From positions 1-33,132 of the forward strand of contig JAIBBS010000091.1 of assembly GCA_019694555.1 (NCBI GenBank): 33,132 nucleotides of DNA, read 5' to 3'. The number at the start of each line of letters is the position of its first letter. Position 1 is the stretch's first letter. The stretch comes from Nannocystaceae bacterium (lineage in GTDB: Bacteria > Myxococcota_A > Polyangia > Nannocystales > Nannocystaceae). Position numbers and translations under genes: made by a program. Positions 1-10,613 of this stretch are shown here, one piece after another. The notes below the pieces were generated by a model. It ran no database searches. It was not told the origin of the DNA and saw only the letters and a list, made by a program, of their open reading frames with translations.

Positions 1-384
1 CAGCGCCTGCGCGCGTGCGGCGGGCTCGTCGCTGGCGCGTGCGAGCAGCCGCGCGGCGTCGTGATGACGCTTGCGACGGGTCAGCCGCGCGGCCGCGGCC
101 GCCAGCGTCGCGGCGTCGTCGATGGCCTCGAACGCGGCGATGGCCTCGTCGATCGCCAGCGGTGTCTCGCTGCGCAGCGCGGCCTCGAGCGCGCGCACCG
201 GCTCGCCCGCGGCACGCCACTGCGCCGCGGCGCCGACGAACTCCCAGATCTGCTCGAGCACCACCGCCGCGGTGCGATGTCCACCCGCGGCGGCGAGCTC
301 GGCGGCGACGCGCTCGTGCTCGCCCTGCTGCAGCCGCGCGCGCAGCTCGGGCGCCAGCGCGTCGAGCTCGGGCTGCGCGCTCAC
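1..384 (-). CDS. Helical-repeat hypothetical protein, N-terminal part (runs off the window edge)
   Basis: An open reading frame starts at GTG 384-382, overlaps the TGA of the upstream lipoprotein gene by 4 bp (GTGA), and stays open for 128 codons to base 1. The visible part is Ala/Leu/Arg/Glu-rich with helix pairs resembling tetratricopeptide-type or armadillo-type packing, for example LRARLQQGEHERVAAEL and AAVVLEQIWEFVGAAAQW. No signal peptide or enzyme motif is visible. The overlap implies translational coupling with the lipoprotein and glyA. I do not recognise the family; it could be the front of a longer TPR-like or scaffold protein. The C-terminus lies outside the window, so length and function are unknown. 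Confidence 0.6.
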   Translation of the reverse strand, partial: MSAQPELDALAPELRARLQQGEHERVAAELAAAGGHRTAAVVLEQIWEFVGAAAQWRAAGEPVRALEAALRSETPLAIDEAIAAFEAIDDAATLAAAAARLTRRKRHHDAARLLARASDEPAARAQAL

Positions 385-1999
385 GGCTCGCCCGCCTCGG
401 CCTGGCCCGGCGTCAGCGTCTCGACCTTGGTGTCGACCACCGCGTCGGGCTCGCGCGGTGGCCTCGCGGTGTCGATCACCAGGCCCAGCGGCAACCACCA
501 CAGCCGCTCGAGCGCGACCGCGTCGGCGGGGCCCAGCGCGAGCAGCCACAGGCCCAGCCCGCCCAGCGCCGCACGCGGGCGCGCGAGCGCGGCCTCGGTC
601 CACGTGCCGCCGCTGCAGTGCTCGCCCAGCGCGGTGGCCATCGCCGCGTCGTCGCCCAGACCGCCGTGGATCCACAGCGCGGCCGCGGCCAGGCCCACGT
701 CGTCGCGCGCGGCCGCGACCGCGCGCGCACGTGCGGCCTCGTCGCGCACGCCGGCGAGCACGGCGATCGCGAGCGCGTGGCGATGCGACGCGGGCGCGAT
801 GCGACCGCGCACCAGCGCCAGCACCCGCGCGGTGCCCGAACGTCGCGCGCGCTCGACCGGCTCGACCACGCCGAGCTCGACCACGCGCAGCATCAGGCCC
901 GCGTCGTCGAGCGGGCCCGCGTCGCGCACGAACGCGGCGCCGTCGATCGCGGCGCCGGCCAGCGCGGCCTGGCCGGCGAGCAGCGGCGCGAGGCGCTGCC
1001 ACGCGGCCTCGCAGCGCGCCGTGTCGACCGCACTCGGCGTGCCGGCCTCGTCGGGGCGCCGCTTCAGCATCGCGGTGAACTGCTGCAGCGGCGTCTGCAG
1101 CTGCGCGAACGCGGCCTTGGCCTCGGTGGTGAACGACTCCTCGACGTCGAGGCGCCGGCGCAGCTCGGCGCTGCCGAGCCGATCGGGCAGCCGCGCGACC
1201 GCGGCGGGATCGGCCGCGGCGCGCGCGGGCTCGCCCCACGCGATCGCCTTCGCCGACGGCAGCGCCGCGGCCACCTCGCCCAGTCGCGCGCGCGCGGCCG
1301 CGATCGCAGCCGACAGCGCTGCGGCGCCCTTGGGCGCCGGGGCCGGCAGCGTCGCGAGCTCGGCGGCGAGCGTCGCGAGGTCCTGCTGCGCCGCGGCCAA
1401 CGTCGCGGCCGAGCACGCGCCCAGATCCGCGAGGCCCTGCTCGAGCGACTGCGCCAGCGCGGCCAGGGCCGCATCGATCGCGGCGGTGTCGCCGGGCGCG
1501 TGCTGCAGGCGCGCGCGCACCAGCGCCAAGCCCTGCGCGGTGGCCTCGACCGCGACGCTGGGATCGGTGCGCGTCGGCGGCCGTCGCTCGAGGCCGTCGC
1601 GCAGCCGCGCCAGCGCGAAGCGGGTCGCTCGCAGCAGCGCGCGCGGCTCGTCGTCGAGCACGGTGGCGTCGAGATCCTTGGCCTCGCGCCACGCCGCCTC
1701 CTGGGCCTTGCGCGCCGCCATCAGCGTGCTGCCGCCGTACGGCAGCGCCGCCGGCAGCCCACCGTCGAGCATCGCCGCACCCAGCGGATCGCCCAGCGAG
1801 AGCGCCGTCTCGGCCAGCGGCTGCAGCCGCGTCCACGCCTCGCGATGGGCCTGCGCGCGCACCTGCGGATCGACACCGCGCGCCGGTGCCGGCGTGCTCG
1901 CCGGCGGCGTCGGGCTCGACTCGCACGCCGCCAGCAGCAGCGCCAGCGCGAGCCCCCGCGCCGCGCCGATCGCCGCTGCTGCGCGCGTCGTGCTCACCG

Positions 2000-2003
<4 letters not shown>
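381..2003 (-). CDS. Putative lipoprotein of unknown function, helical
   Basis: This is a 540-aa protein starting at GTG 2003-2001, which overlaps the glyA stop (GTGA). A second in-frame GTG lies two codons later. The N-terminus has a basic residue, a hydrophobic stretch and the lipobox LLLAAC with Cys at about residue 25, so a lipidated envelope protein is likely. A short Ser/Pro/Thr linker follows, then an almost wholly alpha-helical, Ala-rich body without recognisable catalytic motifs. The stop TGA (383-381) overlaps the next GTG, giving a three-gene coupled chain with glyA first. A link between one-carbon metabolism and this lipoprotein is not obvious; co-transcription may be only positional. 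The family is not recognised. Confidence 0.75.
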
Positions 2004-3274
<1,271 letters not shown>

Positions 3275-3280
3275 GGGCGA

Positions 3281-3295
3281 AGCATAGACTATGCT
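3281..3295. promoter_or_regulatory. Palindromic bidirectional -10 element between glyA and trpE
   Basis: The sequence AGCATAGACTATGCT is a perfect inverted repeat with 7-bp arms around one central base. It gives a TATGCT hexamer on each strand: 3290-3295 on plus, 7 nt before the trpE ATG at 3303, and 3286-3281 on minus, 6 nt before the glyA ATG at 3274. The spacing puts both predicted transcription starts at or next to the start codons. No clear -35 is visible on either side. It could also be an operator for a dimeric regulator; the sequence does not distinguish the two. Confidence 0.6.
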
Positions 3296-3302
3296 CGCGC
3301 CG

Positions 3303-4828
<1,526 letters not shown>

Positions 4829-4838
<10 letters not shown>

Positions 4839-5431
4839 GCGAACACGCGCGGGTCGTGATGATCGACAACTACGACTCGTTCACGTTCAACCTCGTGCAG
4901 TACCTGCTCGAGCTGGGCGCGCAGGTCGAGGTCCTGCGCAACGACGCGACCGACGCGGCCGGCGTGCTGGCGCGTGCGCCCAGCCACGTGGTGCTCTCGC
5001 CGGGACCGGGCACGCCGGCGGAGTCGGGCGTGTGCCGCGAGCTGTGTGCGGTGCTGGCCGCGCGCGGCGACGTGCCGCTGCTGGGCGTGTGCCTGGGCCA
5101 CCAGACACTGTGCGAGGTGCTCGGCGGCCGCGTCGGCGGCGCGCCGCGGATCATGCACGGCAAGACCTCGCCGATCGTGCACGACGGCCGCGGCGTGTTC
5201 GCGGGCCTGCCGTCGCCGTTCCTGGCCACGCGCTACCACAGCCTGGTCGGCTTCGAGCCGCTGCCCGAGGTGCTGATCGCGTGCGCACACACGCCGCAGG
5301 GCGAGCTCATGGGCGTGCGTCACGTGCACGCGCCGCTGCACGGCGTGCAGTTCCACCCCGAGTCGATCCTCAGCGAGCACGGCCACGCGCTGCTGGCCAA
5401 CTTCCTCGCGATGGCGCCGGGGGCCGCATGA
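4829..5431 (+). CDS. trpG: Anthranilate synthase component II (glutamine amidotransferase)
   Basis: A 200-aa class I glutamine amidotransferase that passes ammonia to TrpE. Motifs are MIDNYDSFTFNLVQYL (11-26), LSPGPGTP (57-63), the nucleophile elbow GVCLGHQ with Cys near residue 88, and the His-Glu of the triad in GVQFHPES (about H176/E178). ATG 4829 is supported by AGGAGG at 4819-4824, although the 4-nt spacing is short, and it overlaps the end of trpE by 10 bp. The stop overlaps the trpD start (ATGA). Homologues (PabA) can also serve folate synthesis; a dual role cannot be excluded, but the operon position favours Trp. Confidence 0.96.
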
Positions 5432-6507
5432 GCGCGGCGAGTCCCGAGCGCGCGATGCTGGCGGCGCTGCAGACCCTGCAGCGCGGCGAGGGCCTGGGCG
5501 CGGCGCTGATGACCGCGACCATGCGCGAGATCATGGCCGGCACGTGCGAGCCGGCGCAGATCGGCGCGCTGCTCATGGGCCTGTCGCAGCGGCGCGAGCT
5601 GCTCGAGGAGATCGTCGGCGCGGCCGCGGCGATGCGCGAGCAGGTCGTGCGCGTGCCGACCACGCGGCGCGAGCTGCTCGACACCTGTGGCACCGGCGGC
5701 AGCGGCATCGCGCGGCGCAACGTCTCGACCGCGGTCGCGCTGTGCGTGGCCGCGTGCGGCCACCCGGTGGCCAAGCACGGCAACCGCAGCGCCGCGGGCC
5801 CGTGCGGCAGCGCCGACGTGCTCGAGTGTCTGGGCCTGCGGCTCGACGCCTCCGCCGCGACCGTGGGCGCGTGCATCGACGAGGTCGGGGTCGGCTTCCT
5901 GTTCGCGCCCGAGCTGCACCCCGCGATGCGCCACGCCGCGCCGGTGCGCAAGGCCCTGGGCATCCGCACGCTGTTCAACCTGCTGGGGCCGCTGTGCAAC
6001 CCCGCGTTCGCGACGCGGCAGCTGCTGGGGGTCTACGATCCCGCGCGCACGCGCGAGCTCGCGGCGGCGCTGGGCCAGCTCGGCAGCACGCGGGTGGTGG
6101 TCGTGCACGGCTTCGCCGAGGGCGTCGCCGCCGACGAGTCCGCGCCGTGGGGCATCGACGACGCCAGCCCCAGCGGCCAGACCCTGGTGTGGGAGCTGCA
6201 CGGCGGCGCGCTGACCCGCCGCGTGATCACGCCGGCCGACGCGGGGCTGCAGCCGGTGCCGTGGTCGGCGATCGCGGGCGGCTCCGCGCTGCACAACGCC
6301 GAGGCGCTGCTGCGGCTGCTCGACGGCGAGCCCGGGCCCTACCGCACGGCGGTGGCGTACTCGGGCGCGCTGGCGCTGCTGGCCGCGGGCGACGGGCCGT
6401 GGAGCGATCTCCCGCGGCACGCCCGGGCGATCGAGGCGGTGCTGGACGACGGCCGCGCGCGCACGATCCTCGCGGAGCTGGTCGCGCAGAGCCACCAATC
6501 GCGGTAG
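5428..6507 (+). CDS. trpD: Anthranilate phosphoribosyltransferase
   Basis: A 359-aa enzyme that transfers the phosphoribosyl group of PRPP to anthranilate. Hallmarks are LLDTCGTGGSG (PRPP-binding loop), NVSTAVALCVAACGHPVAKHGNRSAAGPCGSADVLECLG (quoted here as the region around KHGNRSA), FLFAPELHPAMRHAAPVRKALGIRT, and NLLGPLCNPA. It begins at ATG 5428 overlapping the trpG stop (ATGA), so it is translationally coupled. The length is normal for the family. The acidic motif usually read as DE-hydrophobic appears as ADESAPWG, a mild departure. Confidence 0.96.
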   Translation: MSAASPERAMLAALQTLQRGEGLGAALMTATMREIMAGTCEPAQIGALLMGLSQRRELLEEIVGAAAAMREQVVRVPTTRRELLDTCGTGGSGIARRNVSTAVALCVAACGHPVAKHGNRSAAGPCGSADVLECLGLRLDASAATVGACIDEVGVGFLFAPELHPAMRHAAPVRKALGIRTLFNLLGPLCNPAFATRQLLGVYDPARTRELAAALGQLGSTRVVVVHGFAEGVAADESAPWGIDDASPSGQTLVWELHGGALTRRVITPADAGLQPVPWSAIAGGSALHNAEALLRLLDGEPGPYRTAVAYSGALALLAAGDGPWSDLPRHARAIEAVLDDGRARTILAELVAQSHQSR

Positions 6508-6533
6508 ACAACGGGGGCACGAGTCACCGCGCC

Positions 6534-7337
6534 ATGTCCGAGCCCACGACCTACCTCGATCGGATCCTCGCCGCGAAGCGCTCGCTGCTCGCGACCGGGC
6601 GGCATCAGGGCGGCAACTGGACCGAGGCCCAGCTCGACGCGGAGCTGGCCGCGCTGCCGCCGTGCCGCGATTTCGCGGCCGCACTGCGTCAGGCGGTGCG
6701 ACCGCGCGTGATCGCGGAGTTCAAGCGCGCGTCGCCGTCGCTGGGCCCGATCCGTCAGGGTGCGGACGCGGCGGCGATCTGCAGCGACTACGTGCGCGCC
6801 GGCGCGGTCGCGGTGAGCGTGCTCGCGGACAGCCACTTCGACGGCAGCCTCGAGGACGTGCGGCAGGTGTCGGCCGCGGTGTCGGTGCCGGTGTTGTGCA
6901 AGGACTTCATCCTCGACCGGCGCCAGATCCTCGACGCGCGTCGAGCCGGCGCGGACGCGGTGCTGCTCATCGTCGCGGCGCTGCCGGCTCCGTCGCTGCG
7001 GCCGCTGGTGGAGTTCGCCCACCGCGTGGGGCTGGCGGTGCTGTGCGAGGCCCACGATCCGCACGAGGTCGACCGCGCGCTGGCAGCAGGCGCGCGCATC
7101 ATCGGCGGCAACGCCCGCGACCTGCGGACCTTCGCGGTCGATCTGCAGCGGGCGATCGCGCTGCGCAAGCTGGTGCCGCCGGCGTTCTCGTACGTGGCCG
7201 AGAGCGGCGTGCACGGGCCCGAGCAGCTGCAGCAGCTGGTCGACGCCGGCGTCGACGCGACGCTGGTGGGCTCGGCGCTGATGTCGGCCGAGGATCCCGG
7301 CGCCGCGCTGGCGTCGTGGCTGGCCGCGGTGCGCTGA
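6534..7337 (+). CDS. trpC: Indole-3-glycerol phosphate synthase
   Basis: A 267-aa TIM-barrel enzyme that closes the pyrrole ring to give indole-3-glycerol phosphate. The catalytic set is present: VIAEFKRASPSLG (Glu 62, Lys 64), VLCKDFILD (catalytic Lys), VLCEAHD (Glu), the Asn in IIGGNARDL, and the Glu-Ser of YVAESGVHG, followed by the phosphate loop LVGSALM. The usual GINNRDL reads GGNARDL here; the catalytic Asn position is kept. ATG 6534 lies 26 nt after trpD. A TAGACA hexamer at 6505 overlaps the trpD stop and could be a weak internal promoter. Confidence 0.96.
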   Translation: MSEPTTYLDRILAAKRSLLATGRHQGGNWTEAQLDAELAALPPCRDFAAALRQAVRPRVIAEFKRASPSLGPIRQGADAAAICSDYVRAGAVAVSVLADSHFDGSLEDVRQVSAAVSVPVLCKDFILDRRQILDARRAGADAVLLIVAALPAPSLRPLVEFAHRVGLAVLCEAHDPHEVDRALAAGARIIGGNARDLRTFAVDLQRAIALRKLVPPAFSYVAESGVHGPEQLQQLVDAGVDATLVGSALMSAEDPGAALASWLAAVR

Positions 7338-7348
7338 CGCGGGCGGCC

Positions 7349-7996
7349 ATGGTCGCGCTCAAGATCTGCGGGCTGGTGCGGGCGGAGGATCTGCAGTGCT
7401 GCCGCGCGCTCGGGGTCGGTGCGGTCGGGCTCAACCTGTGGCCGGGCTCGCCGCGCGGTCGCACGATCGCCGAGCACGCGGCGATGCTGGCGGCCGCGGG
7501 CGCTGCGAGCCGTCGCGAGCCGCTGCGCGTGGGCGTGTTCGTCGATCCGCCGGTCGCGCTGGTGTGCGACGCGATCGCAGCGCTGGGGCTCGCGGCGGTG
7601 CAGCTGCACGGCGATGCCGATCCGGCCGCGGTGCTCGCCGCGGTGACGGTGCCGTGGATCCGGGTCGTGCGCGGCACGCCGCCGCTGCACGAGCTGCGCG
7701 CGTCGCTGCAGCACGCGCCGCCGCCGGCGTGGCTGCTGCTCGACGCGAAGGTCGAGGGCTACGGCGGGCAGGGCGTCGCGACCGACTGGGCCTGGGCGGC
7801 GGCGGTGGTCGCTGCACTCGCACCGCTGCCGGTGTGGCTCGCCGGCGGGATCCATCCCGGCAACGCCGCGGCTGCGATCGCTGCGGTCGCGCCCGCGGGC
7901 CTCGACGTGGCCTCGGGCGCGGAGGCGGGCACGCCGGTGGGCGCGAAGGACTGCGACGCGATCGCGGCGCTCGTGCGCGCGTGCGCGGGCGGCTGA
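7349..7996 (+). CDS. trpF: Phosphoribosylanthranilate isomerase
   Basis: A 215-aa TIM-barrel isomerase that acts between TrpD and TrpC. The N-terminus has KICGLVR, with the general-base Cys in the family position. AVQLHGD, LLLDAKVEGYGGQG (the Asp/Gly-rich segment with the general acid), VWLAGGIHPGNA and LDVASGAE follow. The start ATG 7349 lies 11 nt after the trpC stop. It is a separate polypeptide from TrpC, unlike the fused form of enterobacteria. It is the last trp gene before the 10.5-kb accessory block; trpBA resumes at 18541 on the same strand. Confidence 0.95.
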   Translation: MVALKICGLVRAEDLQCCRALGVGAVGLNLWPGSPRGRTIAEHAAMLAAAGAASRREPLRVGVFVDPPVALVCDAIAALGLAAVQLHGDADPAAVLAAVTVPWIRVVRGTPPLHELRASLQHAPPPAWLLLDAKVEGYGGQGVATDWAWAAAVVAALAPLPVWLAGGIHPGNAAAAIAAVAPAGLDVASGAEAGTPVGAKDCDAIAALVRACAGG

Positions 7997-8043
7997 TCGC
8001 GGCGCGGCGTCAGGGCTGCTCGACGAATGGACGGCCGCACGGC

Positions 8044-8063
8044 CGCGAAACGCTGGTTTTGCG
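8044..8063 (+). terminator. Possible stem-loop downstream of trpF
   Basis: CGCGAAAC and GTTTTGCG can form an 8-bp stem with one G-T wobble and a GCTG tetraloop, 47 bp after the trpF stop. No T tract follows directly; the nearest, T10, is about 33 bp further on. It may end or weaken transcription of trpEGDCF before the tail-like genes. Confidence is low because the stem is not especially stable for this GC content. Confidence 0.3.
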
Positions 8064-8092
8064 CGGATCGGCAACTGCTCGCGGCACCGGCC

Positions 8093-8122
8093 TTGCTTTT
8101 TTTTTTCCGACAGCGCCACACT
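8093..8122 (+). promoter_or_regulatory. Putative promoter with a T10 tract in its spacer, upstream of the tail-like genes
   Basis: TTGCTT (8093-8098) and CACACT (8117-8122) are separated by 18 bp, a plausible -35/-10 pair. A run of ten T residues (8097-8106) overlaps the -35 end and the spacer. Such a homopolymer is rare in DNA this GC-rich. Predicted transcription would start near 8129, leaving a short leader with the strong Shine-Dalgarno of the next gene. The assignment rests on spacing and similarity only. Confidence 0.35.
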
Positions 8123-8149
8123 GCGATCTGGAGAACGAGGAGGTTCGCC

Positions 8150-8590
8150 ATGACGGCCGCGGTACGCGCCAATCTCTGGATCTGTGCAACGACGACCGAG
8201 CGAGATGATCTCGGAAGCGCGGACGGACTGCGCGCGGGCGACCTCGCCATGGTGCAGGGTCAAGGGTTGTATCGGACGACGACGGTGGCCGCGGGAAGCT
8301 CCACCTGGCAGGTGCTCGCGGGCCTACCGGTTGCCGGCGTGTGGGCGATGGGCGGGCGAATCCAGGTCGCAGGCGCGACGGCATTCCAGCGCGTTGCGAT
8401 CTCGTTCCACACGCCGCTGGGCGCTGCCCCGACGTCGGTGACGATTACACCGGGCGCCAACTCCGGCTGGGCCACGACGCCCGCCGTGGTCTACAGCGAT
8501 GCGAACGGATTCGTACTCGAGGGCACGTCCGACGCGGCTGCCCTCAATGCTGCGGTGTGGACGCGCGGCACGTTCACGGTCGTGCCATAG
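8150..8590 (+). CDS. Small phage-tail-like protein, possible tail fibre/appendage domain
   Basis: A 146-aa protein with no signal peptide and a beta-rich composition. The N-terminal half contains GLRAGDLAMVQGQGLYR, a pattern common in phage baseplate or tail-fibre proteins (GDLAxV..xxLYR). The C-terminal half (HTPLGAAPTSVTITP ... VVYSDANGFVLEGTSD ... TWTRGTF-like end) looks like a beta-sandwich tip domain. The start ATG 8150 is fixed by GGAGG six to seven bases upstream; a longer frame from 8027 runs through the promoter region and is rejected. It lies 98 bp before the tailspike-like gene, and the two are probably co-transcribed. Codon use is more A/T-tolerant than in the trp genes. The function is inferred from style only. 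Confidence 0.65.
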   Translation: MTAAVRANLWICATTTERDDLGSADGLRAGDLAMVQGQGLYRTTTVAAGSSTWQVLAGLPVAGVWAMGGRIQVAGATAFQRVAISFHTPLGAAPTSVTITPGANSGWATTPAVVYSDANGFVLEGTSDAAALNAAVWTRGTFTVVP

Positions 8591-8688
8591 AAACCGCGGA
8601 TTGAGCCGCGCGCCTCGATGGGCGTCTGCGGGATCCCCACGGCGCGAGGCTGCGCCGCCGGTGTGAGAGACGAGCAAGGAGTCGCCCG

Positions 8689-10593
8689 ATGCCATTCACC
8701 AGAGCTGTGCGAACCGACACCGTCGCGAACATCGCCGACTTCGGCGCCTTGCCCGGCGTGGACTCCGGCAATGCTTTGACCAACGCGGCGGCGTTCCAGG
8801 CCGCGTTCGCGGTCTCGAACCGCGTGCTGATCCCGGCGACCCCGGCCGGGCAGTTCTACGCGTTCCAGCAGTTCACTGTGGGCGGTAACCCGTGGTTGCC
8901 CGCAGGTGTGGAGCTGTTCGGTGAAGGACCCACGCGATCGCGCCTACGCTACTACCCAGTCGGGTTGACGCCTCCCGAGTCCGCGTTGCGGTTCGCACCG
9001 GGCTTCTCTCGCGGGCTGATGCACAGCTTCTATCTCGCTGGCCCCCGATCCTACCCCGACTCGACCAGGACCGGTATCAGCTTCGAGCAGTCGCAGTTCA
9101 ACGCGGTGCGCGACGTCTGGATCGAGGACTTCGCGGTCGGTGTGCGCTTCAATACCGACGCCTCGGCCGGCTACAGCGCGTACAACGTGCTCGAGCGCTT
9201 CGAGATCCAGCGCATCACCGGCAGCGGCATTCTGATGGGCGACAATGCAAACTGCGAATCGGTGGGGCCGGGTCGGTGCCAGTACGTCCTGAACTCGGCA
9301 GGCACCGACGGCGTCGCGATCCACCTCGCCGGGTCGTTCGCGTCGCCGCTGGGTGTCAAGGGCCCGAATGGAATCATGATCCGCAGCGTCGCAAGCGACA
9401 CGGCGTTCACGTGCCTTAGGATACGCAATGCTCGGGGCGTGGTCGTGGCGGGTTGCTACTTCGAGCCGTTCGACGGCAGCCCGCCCAGACTCATGATGGA
9501 CATCGACTCCGCATCCGAGGACATCAACCTGTTGGGCAACGCGTTCTCCCCGCCGAGTCCACCCGCCAGCGAGGCGGACGCGACGCCGACCTTCGTGCAG
9601 CAGGTGCCGGAGGCACGCGGCCCCGCGCTGGAAGGTCCGAGCTTCCCCGCGCGGGGGTACTTCAACGCGCGGACTCAGGGAGCGTCGACGTCTGGCGCCA
9701 CCGCTGCGCATGCGAACCGGATCAAGAACGGCGACATGAGTCGCGGCGTGTTGTTCTGGCCGACGCTCAACATGGGCACAGGGTCGCAGACGTCGGTGAC
9801 GACGAGCTACGTGATCAGTGGGCGCTCGATCCAGCTCACGGTGGGCAGCAACCAACAGTTCCACATGTACCAGGACGTCGTGCTCAACAGCGGCCTGCGC
9901 AGCGTGACGGTCTGCGTGCGCTACAAGCTGCTGTCCGGCTCGAATGCGTTCCGCGTCGAGCTCGCCGACGTCGCCAGCGGCACGACCTTGGGCTTCTACT
10001 CGGACAACGCGGCCGGTGGGGCCAACTCCTCGTGGAAAATCCGCGCGCTGACCGGGCGCTTCGAAGGCTTACCGGGTGACGTGACCGGCCCACGGACCAT
10101 GCGGGTGCGGATCTATCCGTACCGCAACCCGGACGATCTCCCGAGCGGTCAACAGGTGCTTGTCGACTCGGTCTGGCTCGTAGACGGCGAGTACGCTGCG
10201 CCCTACCGGCCGTACACCGAGGCCATCGAGTTGCTGCGGGGCGACGATCGCCAGATCCTCGTGGGGGCCCTCTACACGGCGCCGGTCGCCGCGACGGCGC
10301 TCGCGTTCGCGAACATGCCGGCCAACGCAGTCGGGGCGATCCTCGAGCTGTCGATCTCGGCGACCCAAGGCTCGACCGTTTCAACCTTCCTCCGCATCGA
10401 TGATCTCGAAGGCGGAGCACAACAGCATCCGCGCGACCTCGCCGCGCCGGCCAATGCCCGCGTAGCACTCACCGACTTCCTCATCCCAGTCACACCCGGC
10501 GGCGCGATGCCGACGTGGCAGCTCGTGGGTCCTTCGGCAAGCAACTCCACGTTCGCTGGGATCCGGCTCAAGGCATGGATCATGAGGATGTGA
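8689..10593 (+). CDS. Tailspike-like beta-helix protein (pectate-lyase fold)
   Basis: A 634-aa protein. Residues about 12-40 (VANIADFGALPGVDSGNALTN..AFQAAF) match the opening motif of pectate-lyase-3/tailspike beta-helices, in which a DFGA..DG segment precedes the helix. Residues 80-280 are rich in short beta strands and Asn/Gly turns (NAVRDVWIEDFAVGV, VLERFEIQRITGSGILMG, IRSVASDTAFTCLRI). About 345-510 resembles a carbohydrate-binding jelly-roll (NGDMSRGVLFW ... VTVCVRYKLLSG ... VLVDSVWLVDGE), and the last 110 residues form a further beta domain. AAGGAG at 8676-8681 lies 7 nt before ATG 8689. No capsid, baseplate, integrase or lysis genes accompany it. It may bind or cut polysaccharide. It converges with the downstream lipoprotein gene across 20 bp containing the palindrome GCGCATGCGC. 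Confidence 0.75.
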   Translation: MPFTRAVRTDTVANIADFGALPGVDSGNALTNAAAFQAAFAVSNRVLIPATPAGQFYAFQQFTVGGNPWLPAGVELFGEGPTRSRLRYYPVGLTPPESALRFAPGFSRGLMHSFYLAGPRSYPDSTRTGISFEQSQFNAVRDVWIEDFAVGVRFNTDASAGYSAYNVLERFEIQRITGSGILMGDNANCESVGPGRCQYVLNSAGTDGVAIHLAGSFASPLGVKGPNGIMIRSVASDTAFTCLRIRNARGVVVAGCYFEPFDGSPPRLMMDIDSASEDINLLGNAFSPPSPPASEADATPTFVQQVPEARGPALEGPSFPARGYFNARTQGASTSGATAAHANRIKNGDMSRGVLFWPTLNMGTGSQTSVTTSYVISGRSIQLTVGSNQQFHMYQDVVLNSGLRSVTVCVRYKLLSGSNAFRVELADVASGTTLGFYSDNAAGGANSSWKIRALTGRFEGLPGDVTGPRTMRVRIYPYRNPDDLPSGQQVLVDSVWLVDGEYAAPYRPYTEAIELLRGDDRQILVGALYTAPVAATALAFANMPANAVGAILELSISATQGSTVSTFLRIDDLEGGAQQHPRDLAAPANARVALTDFLIPVTPGGAMPTWQLVGPSASNSTFAGIRLKAWIMRM

Positions 10594-10613
10594 TGCGCAT
10601 GCGCGCCCGGGTA

